A DNA stretch of 64,000 nucleotides from contig OZ245874.1 of the NCBI GenBank assembly GCA_965229335.1, positions 4,154,001 to 4,218,000 on the forward strand, in the 5' to 3' direction. Made by a program: the position numbers and the translations under genes. The notes below the pieces were generated by a model. That model did not search any database and had not been told where the DNA came from. It worked only from the letters and a program-made list of their open reading frames with translations. This document shows positions 44,412 to 51,840 of this stretch, piece after piece; the first letter of the stretch is position 1; each line of letters starts with the position of its first letter. This stretch comes from JAFKFH01 sp017307375. Lineage in GTDB: Bacteria > Pseudomonadota > Alphaproteobacteria > Ferrovibrionales > Ferrovibrionaceae.

Positions 44412-44431
44412 ATCAAATGAATGATTTTGAT
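44412..44431. promoter_or_regulatory. Inverted repeat in the acyl-CoA dehydrogenase / LysR intergenic region
   Basis: ATCAAA-N8-TTTGAT lies in the 88-bp gap between the divergent genes, 14 bp before the LysR start. LysR proteins bind interrupted dyads near their own promoters, so this is a candidate operator. Confidence 0.45.
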
Positions 44432-44445
44432 CGAGATATATAAAC

Positions 44446-45348
44446 ATGGTTCATGTATCGCGGATCGACCTGAATCTGTTTGCCGTGTTCGACGCGATCT
44501 ATTCCGAGGGCGGCGTGACGCGGGCGGCCGAGAAGCTGAACCTGACCCAGCCGGCAATCAGCCATGCACTGGCCCGGCTGCGCGACATGTTCGGCGATCC
44601 GCTGTTCCAGCGGCAGGGCCAGCGCCTCGTCCCGACCACGGTCGCCCGCAACATCGTCGAACCGGTCCGGCGGGCACTGCGCAGCCTGGAGGCAACGCTG
44701 CATGAAACCAGCCATTTCGATCCGGCGACGACGGTGCGCCATTTCGTCATCGGCATGCGCGACATCCTGGAAGCGACCGTGCTGCCCCCGCTGGTGGCGC
44801 GCCTGGCCCGCGCGCCCGGCATCGACCTGTCGTCGCATCGCTTCGAGCGCCGCGCGCTCGAGCCCGGGCTGGCCGCCGGCACCATCGATGTCGCGATGGA
44901 CATCCTGCTGCCGGTATCCGACGCGGTGCGCCGGCAGCAGATCGATGCCGACCGGCTGGTCGTGATGGCCCGCCGCGACCATCCGGAGGTCGGCGAAACC
45001 CTCGATCTCGCGACCTATCTCGACCAGGACCACGTCCATGTCACCTCGCGCCGGCGCGGACCGGGCATCGAGGATGTCGAGCTGGCGCGCCGCGGGCTCA
45101 AGCGGCGAACGCGGCTGCGCTGCCAGCATTATTTTGCCGCCTGCCGGGTGGTGGCGGAAAGCGACCTGATTCTGACGATGCCCGAGCGGTACGCCCGGGT
45201 GCTGAACCAGCATTTCGGCAATCAGGTCCTGCCGCTGCCGGTCGAGAACCCGGGGATGAACCTGTTTCTCTACTGGCACGAGACCGTCGACGCGGATCCG
45301 GCCAATCGCTGGCTGCGCGCCCAGATGCTGCAGACCCTGCAACCCTAG
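44446..45348 (+). CDS. LysR-family transcriptional regulator
   Basis: A 300-residue LysR regulator. The N-terminal winged helix-turn-helix is DLNLFAVFDAIYSEGGVTRA, then LTQPAISHALARLRDMFGDPLF. The remainder is the effector-binding domain. It diverges from the acyl-CoA dehydrogenase gene and likely regulates it. The effector is unknown; an acyl-CoA or fatty acid would fit but is only inferred. Confidence 0.9.
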   Translation: MVHVSRIDLNLFAVFDAIYSEGGVTRAAEKLNLTQPAISHALARLRDMFGDPLFQRQGQRLVPTTVARNIVEPVRRALRSLEATLHETSHFDPATTVRHFVIGMRDILEATVLPPLVARLARAPGIDLSSHRFERRALEPGLAAGTIDVAMDILLPVSDAVRRQQIDADRLVVMARRDHPEVGETLDLATYLDQDHVHVTSRRRGPGIEDVELARRGLKRRTRLRCQHYFAACRVVAESDLILTMPERYARVLNQHFGNQVLPLPVENPGMNLFLYWHETVDADPANRWLRAQMLQTLQP

Positions 45349-45352
45349 GTCA

Positions 45353-45378
45353 GGAACAAAAGCCGCCAGGGCGGCGTT
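45353..45378 (+). promoter_or_regulatory. EcfG-type promoter for the PRC-barrel gene
   Basis: GGAAC (45353-45357), 17 bp, CGTT (45375-45378) is an exact match to the alphaproteobacterial general-stress promoter GGAAC-N16/17-CGTT. It lies 90 bp before the ATG of the PRC-barrel gene. Confidence 0.8.
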
Positions 45379-45467
45379 AGTTTCGCGCACTCGAAACCTG
45401 TGCCATCAGGCCGCTCCAGTTCGTCACGGCGGCCGCCGTTCAGGACCCTCGCGCGAAGGAGAAAACC

Positions 45468-46430
45468 ATGCGCCGCAGTATCGCCACCGCCCTTCTCGTC
45501 ACCACGGCCCTGGCCGGCACCGCCGGCGTGGCGGCCGCCCAGAGCACGACGACGACCACGACCTACACCACCCAGACCACCGGGGTCGTCGTGCCGACGA
45601 CCGGCATCGTCACCACGACACCGGGCATCGTCCGCACCGACGCGGTGCCGTTCCAGGCCAACGCCAAGCTCGACATGGCCGGCGGCACCTGGGGCAACCA
45701 GCCGCTTACCCCGCCGCTCGGCCTGGCCAGCGTCACCAACTCGGACCTGATCGGCCGCAACATCGCCGATTCCAGCGGCACCAACGTGCTGACGATCGAA
45801 AAGCTGCTGGTCGAGCCGGCGACCGGCAATGCGCGCTATGCCGTGACGTCGATGAATCATTTCTCCGACAAGGTGGTGATCCCGTTCTCGGCGCTGCAGA
45901 TCTCGCCGATGCAGATCCGCGTCGACGCCTCCAAGGAGACGCTGGCGAACATGCCGAAGTTCGCGTCGTCCGAGCTTGACCGCAACTATCCGGCGACCAC
46001 GCTGACCCAGGTCGTGATCGTCCCGTCGACCTCGCTCTACGCCCCGGTCGTCGGCCAGACCACGCCGCTGCCGCCGGTGCCGGTGATGGCGAGCACGGTG
46101 ACCACCACCACGGTGCCGGTCGGGGTCGAACCGCTGCAGCTGGCCCGGCGCGGCAGCGTCGTCGGCCAGCCGGTCTACGACTCGCTGGGACAGTCGGTCG
46201 GCGTGGTCTCGGCCGTCGCCGCCGCGCCGTCGAACGGCGAGGTGCGCTACGTGCTGGTGTCAGGCCCCAGCTTCGGGGCGGGCAACGACATCGCCATCCC
46301 GGCGGCCAGCGCCTCGGCGGCGTCGGGCCGCGTCGTCCTGTCCGCGCCGCTCGCCCAGTGGCAGCAGGCGCCGCGCTACCGCGCCGAAGTGGTGCCGCAG
46401 GTCTTCGGCTCGCTCGGCACCATCAACTGA
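45468..46430 (+). CDS. Secreted PRC-barrel domain protein
   Basis: A 320-residue protein with a signal peptide (about 1-25, LLVTTALAGTAGVAAAQ), a Thr-rich segment (STTTTTTYTTQTT), and a PRC-barrel-like region at about 90-160 (NSDLIGRNIADSSGTNVLTIEKLLVEP). A second similar unit follows around 225-300 (RRGSVVGQPVYDSLGQSVGVV). PRC-barrel proteins are common in stress regulons. An EcfG-type promoter lies 90 bp upstream, and GGAGAAAACC precedes the ATG. Confidence 0.8.
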   Translation: MRRSIATALLVTTALAGTAGVAAAQSTTTTTTYTTQTTGVVVPTTGIVTTTPGIVRTDAVPFQANAKLDMAGGTWGNQPLTPPLGLASVTNSDLIGRNIADSSGTNVLTIEKLLVEPATGNARYAVTSMNHFSDKVVIPFSALQISPMQIRVDASKETLANMPKFASSELDRNYPATTLTQVVIVPSTSLYAPVVGQTTPLPPVPVMASTVTTTTVPVGVEPLQLARRGSVVGQPVYDSLGQSVGVVSAVAAAPSNGEVRYVLVSGPSFGAGNDIAIPAASASAASGRVVLSAPLAQWQQAPRYRAEVVPQVFGSLGTIN

Positions 46431-46452
46431 ACCATCGGACTTTCGGACACCG

Positions 46453-46482
46453 GCCCCCGCCCTCGCGCGGGGGCTTTTTTTT
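46453..46482 (+). terminator. Intrinsic terminator after the PRC-barrel gene
   Basis: GCCCCCGC (46453-46460) pairs with GCGGGGGC (46467-46474), followed by eight T. It ends the rightward PRC-barrel transcript just before the convergent AsmA stop. Confidence 0.9.
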
Positions 46483-46486
46483 GCCG

Positions 46487-48502
46487 CTATTTCGCCTGAC
46501 CGGTCCGGGTGGTCGGGTTCGCCGCCGGACCGGCCTTAGCGTCGTTGCTGGCCTCGGCCTGGAGCCTGGCGCAATCGACATCCTCCTGCAACCCCGGCTC
46601 GATGAAGGCCAGGATCGCCGCGAACGGGGAAAGCAGCGTACCGAGCGCCACGGCCGCCGCCCCGCGGGCTGCCAGCGGCGCCGGGTCGACCCCGATCTGC
46701 GGTGAGGCCAGATAGCCGCCGACCGTCACGGGCGTGCGGACGCTCAGCGGGCTCGGATCCTTCGGGTGCGCCAGGAACTTCAGGTCGAGCGTCTCGCGCC
46801 CGAGCCCGATCGTCCCGTCCGCGGTAACCGTCGTATCGGTCGTATCGAAGACGAAGACCTTCGGCCGCATCACGCCCTTCCGCACCTCGAAATCGGTGAC
46901 GAAGCAACGGATCGGAATGGTGCGGTCGCCCTCGGCCAGGAAACCCAGCGATTCGGCGATATCGAGACCGATCAGTTCCATCCCCAGGTTGGAGAAGGTC
47001 CCGCGGTTCATCATCAGCTGGGCGGAACCGTCGGCATGGCCGAGATAGCGGCGGACGCTGTTGCCCGGCCCCGCAAGCCGGATCCGCCCGTCGATCCGGC
47101 CGGAGCCGGTGCCGTCGAGGCCGGCATCGTCGAGAAACCGCTCGAGCTGGAAATTCGCCAGGCGCACATCCGCCGTGGTGAAGACATCGGGCTTGCGCGC
47201 ATCGATCGTGATCGTCGACGTCGCCCGGCCACCGGCGATGCCGACGGCGAGCGGCGCCAGCTCGAGCACGCCATTTTCCAGAACGAGATCGAGATCGACC
47301 CCCGAGAGGGGGACGTTCGGCGCTTCGACATCTTCGCCCTTGAACCTGACCCGTGCGTCGACCTTGCGGACGAGATCGGCATCGAGCGGCACGTCGGGCA
47401 GGACCCGCCGGGGTTCGCGCGCGGCGGTCCCGCGTTGCCGCGCCGCCGGTGGAGCGACGCCGGCGACCGCCGGCGGCGCGTTGCCGGCATCGGGCGGAAT
47501 GCCGATCAGCGTGCCGACGTCGCGGTAATCGACCTTCTTCGATCGCAGATCCGCGGCGATGAACAGACGCGGCCGATCGGTCTCGATGGTGATCTGCCCG
47601 CCGATGTCGCTGTGGCCCATCGCCCCCGTCATCCTCTCGATGATCCAGGTGCCGCTGTTGCGCTGCAGGCGGCCCTTGAGGTCGTAGGGCGGTGTTAGCG
47701 GCAGCGGAACGCCGGTGATCGGCGCCAGCTTGGCCAGGTCCGGCCCCTGCAGGCGCAAATCGAGGTCGAGGCCTTCGAACTTGATCGGATCGGCCAGCGT
47801 GCCTTCGATCCGCCCGCGCGAGGCTACCGCCTCGACATCGATGGTCAGCGGATAGGGCGCCTTGGTTTCCCGCAGCATCAGCAGCGAACCGCCGCGAAGC
47901 CGCAGGCGGAACGCTTCGCCGTTCAGGCTGCCATGCCCACCGAAGCGCACCTCGCCCTCTCCTTCGCCACCACTGCCGCCGGCGCTGGCGATCTCCCCTT
48001 CGAGGTCCAGCCGGGCAATCTCGTCGTGATAGGCGATCCTGCCGTTCTCGAAGGCGATCCTGCCGATCAGCGGCATCTCGTGGCGGTCATCGGGCGCGGC
48101 CGCCTCGGCGACGGCCGCGGCACCGAACGACCAGTTGTTCGAACCGTCGGCGCGGCGCTCCAGCGTGATTTCGGGCCTGACCAGCCTGAGTTCGGGAATG
48201 ACCAGCCGGCCGCGCAGCAGTTCGGGCAGGTCCAGCACCACCTCGACGCTCTCCGCCGAGAACATCTCGCCCCGCGCGCTCCAGTCGGCGTTGCCGACAT
48301 GCACATCCTGCAGCGTGACGCGCGGCCGCAGCTTCCATTCCGCCGCAAGATGTCCGACCGACGCGCTGCGTGCCAGGCGATCGCCCGCGGCGCGGGTCAG
48401 CGGTCCGCGCAACCAGTCCCAGTCGAAGGCCACGACAAGGGCGGCGATCGCGGCGGCGAGGCCACCTGCTCCCGCCAGAAGCCATGCGCGTTTTCTCGTC
48501 AT
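46487..48502 (-). CDS. AsmA-family envelope protein
   Basis: A 671-residue protein with one N-terminal membrane anchor (about 7-27) and a long periplasmic body. AsmA-type features are SVGHLAAEWKLRPRVTLQDVHVGN near residue 50, then the C-terminal LGLDIAES and DGTIGLGRETLDLKFLAHPKD segment. Such proteins are linked to outer-membrane lipid homeostasis. The ATG at 48502 is used because it starts the membrane anchor. The gene is convergent to the PRC-barrel gene. Confidence 0.82.
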   Translation of the reverse strand: MTRKRAWLLAGAGGLAAAIAALVVAFDWDWLRGPLTRAAGDRLARSASVGHLAAEWKLRPRVTLQDVHVGNADWSARGEMFSAESVEVVLDLPELLRGRLVIPELRLVRPEITLERRADGSNNWSFGAAAVAEAAAPDDRHEMPLIGRIAFENGRIAYHDEIARLDLEGEIASAGGSGGEGEGEVRFGGHGSLNGEAFRLRLRGGSLLMLRETKAPYPLTIDVEAVASRGRIEGTLADPIKFEGLDLDLRLQGPDLAKLAPITGVPLPLTPPYDLKGRLQRNSGTWIIERMTGAMGHSDIGGQITIETDRPRLFIAADLRSKKVDYRDVGTLIGIPPDAGNAPPAVAGVAPPAARQRGTAAREPRRVLPDVPLDADLVRKVDARVRFKGEDVEAPNVPLSGVDLDLVLENGVLELAPLAVGIAGGRATSTITIDARKPDVFTTADVRLANFQLERFLDDAGLDGTGSGRIDGRIRLAGPGNSVRRYLGHADGSAQLMMNRGTFSNLGMELIGLDIAESLGFLAEGDRTIPIRCFVTDFEVRKGVMRPKVFVFDTTDTTVTADGTIGLGRETLDLKFLAHPKDPSPLSVRTPVTVGGYLASPQIGVDPAPLAARGAAAVALGTLLSPFAAILAFIEPGLQEDVDCARLQAEASNDAKAGPAANPTTRTGQAK

Positions 48503-48542
48503 GAGCGAAAAACCCCGATGATGGCGCGTTGTTCCTGAACCG

Positions 48543-48568
48543 GGAACCGCAACGCCCCGAGGCGTGTT
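48543..48568 (+). promoter_or_regulatory. Near-consensus EcfG-type promoter
   Basis: GGAAC (48543-48547), 17 bp, TGTT (48565-48568) differs from GGAAC-N17-CGTT at one base. It is 46 bp before the small-protein gene at 48615 and could drive it with DUF3309. Confidence 0.5.
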
Positions 48569-48614
48569 CCCGCAACAGCCCGCGCTACCAGGCAACCGCC
48601 CAAGGAGAATACCC

Positions 48615-48893
48615 ATGTCGGCATCGCTCGACCGCGTACAGGAAAAAGCCAGGCTTGCCTACCCGTCGCCAGCCGACGTCCTGGCGGCCAAGGATCTGAC
48701 CCGCGAGCAGAAGATCAAGACCCTGCAGGAATGGGAATATGATCTTAAGCTCATGATGGTCGCGACCGAGGAGAACATGCCCGGCCCGGAACGGCAGGGC
48801 GATACCAGCGAACGGCTGAAGAAGATCCAGGCCGCCCTGGACCAGCTCGGCCGTGACGAGACCTGCCCCACCCCGACCAAGACCGGCGGCTGA
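48615..48893 (+). CDS. Small hydrophilic protein, stress-island member
   Basis: A 92-residue charged helical protein (VLAAKDLTREQKIKTLQEWEYDLKLMM). A similar pattern is common in short alphaproteobacterial proteins near DUF3309 and stress genes, but I cannot name the family with certainty. AAGGAGAATA precedes the ATG at 48615. A DUF3309 gene follows after 30 bp, and a near-consensus EcfG promoter lies upstream. Confidence 0.7.
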   Translation: MSASLDRVQEKARLAYPSPADVLAAKDLTREQKIKTLQEWEYDLKLMMVATEENMPGPERQGDTSERLKKIQAALDQLGRDETCPTPTKTGG

Positions 48894-48923
48894 TCCGCCC
48901 CGCCCCAACCAGGAGACCAAGCC

Positions 48924-49079
48924 ATGCTCTCGACCATCCTGCTGATCGTCCTCGTCCTGATCCTGCTCGGCGCCCTGCCCGCCTGGCCCTACAGCCGCGG
49001 CTGGGGCTATGGTCCCTCGGGTATCGTCACCGTCCTGCTCGTGGTCCTCGTGGTGATGCTGGCGACCGGCCGGATCTGA
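48924..49079 (+). CDS. DUF3309 small membrane protein
   Basis: A 51-residue protein with two hydrophobic segments flanking the family motif ALPAWPYSRGWGYGPSG. DUF3309 proteins are small inner-membrane proteins, frequent in stress regulons. AGGAGACC precedes the ATG. It is followed by a strong terminator, so the two-gene unit 48615-49079 is complete. Confidence 0.85.
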   Translation: MLSTILLIVLVLILLGALPAWPYSRGWGYGPSGIVTVLLVVLVVMLATGRI

Positions 49080-49099
49080 CGCGAGGCCGCAAAAGGTGA

Positions 49100-49128
49100 G
49101 GCCGGCGGCATGGCCGCCGGCCTTTCTT
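49100..49128 (+). terminator. Intrinsic terminator after DUF3309
   Basis: GGCCGGCGGC (49100-49109) pairs with GCCGCCGGCC (49113-49122) over a three-base loop, followed by TTTCTTC. Confidence 0.8.
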
Positions 49129-49155
49129 CATGTCAGGAAATCAGGCTGCGCGTGA

Positions 49156-49341
49156 CTACTTGCGCTGGTTGCCCTGCGGGTTCTGCTGCTGGCCCGGCTG
49201 CTGCTTGCGCTGCTCGTCGGTCCGCTGCTCGCCCTGCTGGCCGGGGCGCTGGCCGCCCTGCTGCTGCTGGTCGGACTTGTTGGGTTGATTCGGCTGGTTC
49301 GGCTGATTCGGATTGCCCTGGTTCGGCTGATTGGGGTTCAT
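49156..49341 (-). CDS. Asn/Gln/Pro-rich small protein
   Basis: A 61-residue, low-complexity hydrophilic protein. It starts with NQPNQ-type tandem repeats, then QQQQGGQRPGQQGEQR. No fold is expected. The ATG at 49341 is preceded by AAAGGAG at six-base spacing. An exact EcfG promoter lies 45 bp upstream. It could be a stress-induced disordered protein. Confidence 0.7.
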   Translation of the reverse strand: MNPNQPNQGNPNQPNQPNQPNKSDQQQQGGQRPGQQGEQRTDEQRKQQPGQQQNPQGNQRK

Positions 49342-49385
49342 CACGATCTCCTTTTACAGGTGGCCTGTACTGACCACGTCAACCC

Positions 49386-49410
49386 AACGCCCCCTCCCCC
49401 CCGGGGTTCC
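49386..49410 (-). promoter_or_regulatory. EcfG-type promoter for the Asn/Gln-rich protein
   Basis: Read on the minus strand, GGAAC (49410-49406), 16 bp, CGTT (49389-49386) is an exact GGAAC-N16-CGTT match, 45 bp before the ATG. Confidence 0.8.
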
Positions 49411-49470
49411 CCCTGGCCATGTGCCGGCGTGTCGTTTGAGCCACGCCGGCCGCGCAACCCTGCCCTGGCG

Positions 49471-49496
49471 GGAACGCCCGGCGCGATCGCGGCGTT
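49471..49496 (+). promoter_or_regulatory. EcfG-type promoter for the 49540 gene
   Basis: GGAAC (49471-49475), 17 bp, CGTT (49493-49496) matches the general-stress consensus exactly, 44 bp before the ATG. The unit may continue into nepR. Confidence 0.82.
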
Positions 49497-49539
49497 GACG
49501 GCTGCAGACTTGTGTTCATTGACCTTAGGAGGCGCAGCC

Positions 49540-49836
49540 ATGACTGGCCATCCCGCATCGATCCGCCGGCGCGGCCGGCAGGACGCCGAGGCGCAGACCA
49601 CCCGGCGGCGCGAAGATCCGGCGCAGAACTGGGAACGACAGGGCATGCCCGAAGACCCGCGCCACGGCAAGGCGCAGCCCACCGGCGAACACCTGGCCGA
49701 TCCGACGGGGCCGGCACCGGACGCGAAGGACGGGTACCCGGACGATCGCGGCGAATTCGGCCAGCATACCTACGGCCAGGCCGGGCGGCGCACCCGCGAA
49801 CCCTATGCGGCGGGGCGCGGCGGGCGGACGCGATGA
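49540..49836 (+). CDS. Small hydrophilic stress-island protein
   Basis: A 98-residue disordered, charged protein (RREDPAQNWERQGMPEDPRHGKAQP, in short form). TTAGGAGG precedes the ATG at good spacing. An exact EcfG promoter lies 44 bp upstream. No family is recognised. nepR follows after 39 bp in the same direction, so both may be transcribed from that promoter. Confidence 0.7.
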   Translation: MTGHPASIRRRGRQDAEAQTTRRREDPAQNWERQGMPEDPRHGKAQPTGEHLADPTGPAPDAKDGYPDDRGEFGQHTYGQAGRRTREPYAAGRGGRTR

Positions 49837-49875
49837 CCGTTGCCATTGTTCACTGTTCGCCGCCGATGAGGGCCC

Positions 49876-50139
49876 ATGCGTAAGCTGGATTTCCACGTTC
49901 CCGGCGTGAAAGGCGCAAACACATCCGCCATGAGCTCTCAGGACAAGAAGCAGGTCGCCGAGGATCGCCAGCGCCGCGAGCGGCTGAAGCGCCAGTTGCG
50001 CCTGCTTTATGACGACGTCGCGCGCGAGGACGTCCCCGACGCGCTGATGGCCCTGGTCGACCGGATCGGCAATGCGCCGGCCGCAGGCGGCGGCGCGGAA
50101 CACGCCGGCGAAACGAAAAAGAAGCCGGCGCCGGAGTAA
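49876..50139 (+). CDS. nepR: NepR anti-sigma factor
   Basis: An 87-residue protein with the NepR core LKRQLRLLYDDVAREDVPDALMALVDRI. NepR holds EcfG inactive until phosphorylated PhyR sequesters NepR. Two starts are possible: ATG at 49876, with GAGGG close upstream, or an in-frame ATG at 49930. It converges on the ecfG gene; the usual order is a nepR-ecfG operon. phyR is not in the window. Confidence 0.8.
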   Translation: MRKLDFHVPGVKGANTSAMSSQDKKQVAEDRQRRERLKRQLRLLYDDVAREDVPDALMALVDRIGNAPAAGGGAEHAGETKKKPAPE

Positions 50140-50172
50140 CCGGCGCCGGTTCGATTCCTTGCAGCGATTGCG

Positions 50173-50736
50173 TCAGACGGGCCGCAGGCCCTGCGCAGCC
50201 CGCTCGGCGGCGGTGTCCGGTGTCTCGTCAACCACGTCCACCTCGCCGTATTGCAGCGTCTTGACCAGCTTCGATCGCGCCCGGTTCACCCGGCTCTTGA
50301 TCGTGCCGATCGCACAGCCGCAGATATCTGCGGCCTCTTCGTAGGACAGCCCCATCGCGCCGACGAGAATCAGGGCTTCGCGCTGGTCGGCGGCCAGCTG
50401 CTGCAGCGCCACCGCCAGTTCCTTGATCGCGACGACCCCTTCCTGCGGGGCCTGCACCGACAGGGCGGCCACCAGGGTGCCGTCGCTGTCGGCGACTTCG
50501 TTCCGGCCTTTGCGCATGCCGGAATAGAACGTATTGCGCATGATCGTGAACAGCCAGGCACGCAGGTTCGTGCCCTCGGTGAACTTGTCGAAGTTGGTCA
50601 GCGCCTTGAGCAGCGTGTCCTGCACCAGGTCGTCGGCGTCGTTGCGATTGTTGGTCAGCGATCGGCCGAAGGCGCGCAAAAGCGGCATCAGCGCCAGGAC
50701 CTGCTCGCGCAGGCCGGCATTCGGATCGGCAGTCAT
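50173..50736 (-). CDS. ecfG: EcfG-type RNA polymerase sigma factor
   Basis: A 187-residue ECF sigma factor of the EcfG (ECF15) group. Region 2 is RNDADDLVQDTLLKALTNFDKF with NLRAWLFTIMRNTFYS. Region 4 is ADQREALILVGAMGLSYEEAA, then TIKSRVNRARSKLV. GGAGG precedes the ATG at 50736. No GGAAC-N-CGTT site is visible before its own start. Partner NepR is encoded next door in convergent orientation. Confidence 0.92.
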   Translation of the reverse strand: MTADPNAGLREQVLALMPLLRAFGRSLTNNRNDADDLVQDTLLKALTNFDKFTEGTNLRAWLFTIMRNTFYSGMRKGRNEVADSDGTLVAALSVQAPQEGVVAIKELAVALQQLAADQREALILVGAMGLSYEEAADICGCAIGTIKSRVNRARSKLVKTLQYGEVDVVDETPDTAAERAAQGLRPV

Positions 50737-50927
50737 CGGACCTCCAGCGGCGAGTTGGACCGCGACAGGACGGGCACCCCGGGGGGCGCCCATGAAGTTC
50801 CCGCGGACGGGCGAACCGGTGTCATCGCTGCACCTCGCCTATTCGTGACGTTGCTTCACGTTGGTATATAGGCGTCGATGCGGCGAGCGCGCGTGACCTT
50901 TTCGGGACGCCCGTCCCGGAACATGTC

Positions 50928-51434
50928 TCAGCGTGCGGCCGAGGCACGCAGCATCCAGGCGAATTTCTCGTGCTTGCCGATGCGCGCGGTCAGCATGTCG
51001 GCGGTGAACACGTCGTCCACCTCGTCGGCTTCCTTCACCGCGGCGCGGAGGTTCTTGGCGACGGTCTGGTGATCCTGGGCCAGCGTCTCCAGCATCGCGC
51101 GGGCATCGCCGAGTTCGGCCGCTTCCTGGATCTGCGACTGTTTCAGATAGGACGCGAGCTGGGTGGGGGCGAGATAGCCGATGGCGCGGATGCGCTCGGC
51201 CAGTTCGTCGATGCTCTCGGCCAGGTCGCCGTATTGTTCCTCGGTCATCTTGTGGATGCCGTAGAAATTCGGCCCCGACACGTTCCAGTGCACACCCTGG
51301 ATCTTGGCGTAGAGCACATAGGTATTGGCCAGCGCCGCTTCGAGCAGCGCCGCCAGATGCTTGCGGTCCTTGCCTTCGATGCCGATGTTGACGGGGACGG
51401 ATTCGACGGCGGGCTTGGCCTTCAGGTTGCTCAT
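50928..51434 (-). CDS. dps: Dps-family DNA-protection ferritin
   Basis: A 168-residue Dps protein that stores iron and shields DNA under stress. The ferroxidase-site helix pattern is VLYAKIQGVHWNVSGPNFYGIH, then QYGDLAESIDELAERIRAIG, with the conserved His, Asp and Glu ligands. An exact EcfG promoter lies 40 bp upstream. It ends the stress island. Confidence 0.93.
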   Translation of the reverse strand: MSNLKAKPAVESVPVNIGIEGKDRKHLAALLEAALANTYVLYAKIQGVHWNVSGPNFYGIHKMTEEQYGDLAESIDELAERIRAIGYLAPTQLASYLKQSQIQEAAELGDARAMLETLAQDHQTVAKNLRAAVKEADEVDDVFTADMLTARIGKHEKFAWMLRASAAR

Positions 51435-51473
51435 ACGCGGCTCCTACCTGGATATGGATGGGTTGCAGTCGAG

Positions 51474-51498
51474 AACGCGGCTTGACCGGCGAGGTTCC
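51474..51498 (-). promoter_or_regulatory. EcfG-type promoter for dps
   Basis: Read on the minus strand, GGAAC (51498-51494), 16 bp, CGTT (51477-51474) matches the general-stress consensus exactly, 40 bp before the dps ATG. Confidence 0.82.
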
Positions 51499-51540
51499 GC
51501 CGAAAAGCCGGCAACCTGGCGCGCGCCGCCCGGCCCTCGC

Positions 51541-51729
51541 CCTGGCCCACGGCGATGCCGCCTGGATCCAGCACGCCCCCCGCTATGTCACCGACATCGC
51601 CAATGCGGCGGGCTATGCCCATTGCTGCGGCCCCGCCGATTGCGAGCGGGCGCCGGAGGGCGCGATCCGGTCGACGGAATGGCGAAGCGGCAGGCCGTCT
51701 GCATCTTCGTGCCCGGCGAAGCTTCCTGA
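51541..51729 (+). pseudogene. Remnant of a conserved secreted protein gene
   Basis: One frame reads HGDAAWIQHAPRYVTDIANA, then AHCCGPADCERAPEGAIR, which looks like the start of a conserved Cys-rich alphaproteobacterial protein. A second frame just downstream reads RQAVCIFVPGEAS then stop, as in the usual end of that protein (CxFVPG). The middle is missing and the frames do not join. This reads as a gene with an internal deletion. The family match is by pattern only. Confidence 0.35.
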
Positions 51730-51840
51730 TCGTCCTTGCGGCGAAACTGCAGGACTCCGCCATCTGGACCACGCACATCGTCGCGAAAATCGGCGTATTC
51801 TCGACGCGTTCGCAATGATCGATGATTCGGAGTGCATGAA

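Noticed and set aside
50917..50921. GGAAC near the end of dps as another EcfG site
   Set aside because: No CGTT follows at 16-17 bp and no gene starts downstream in that direction.
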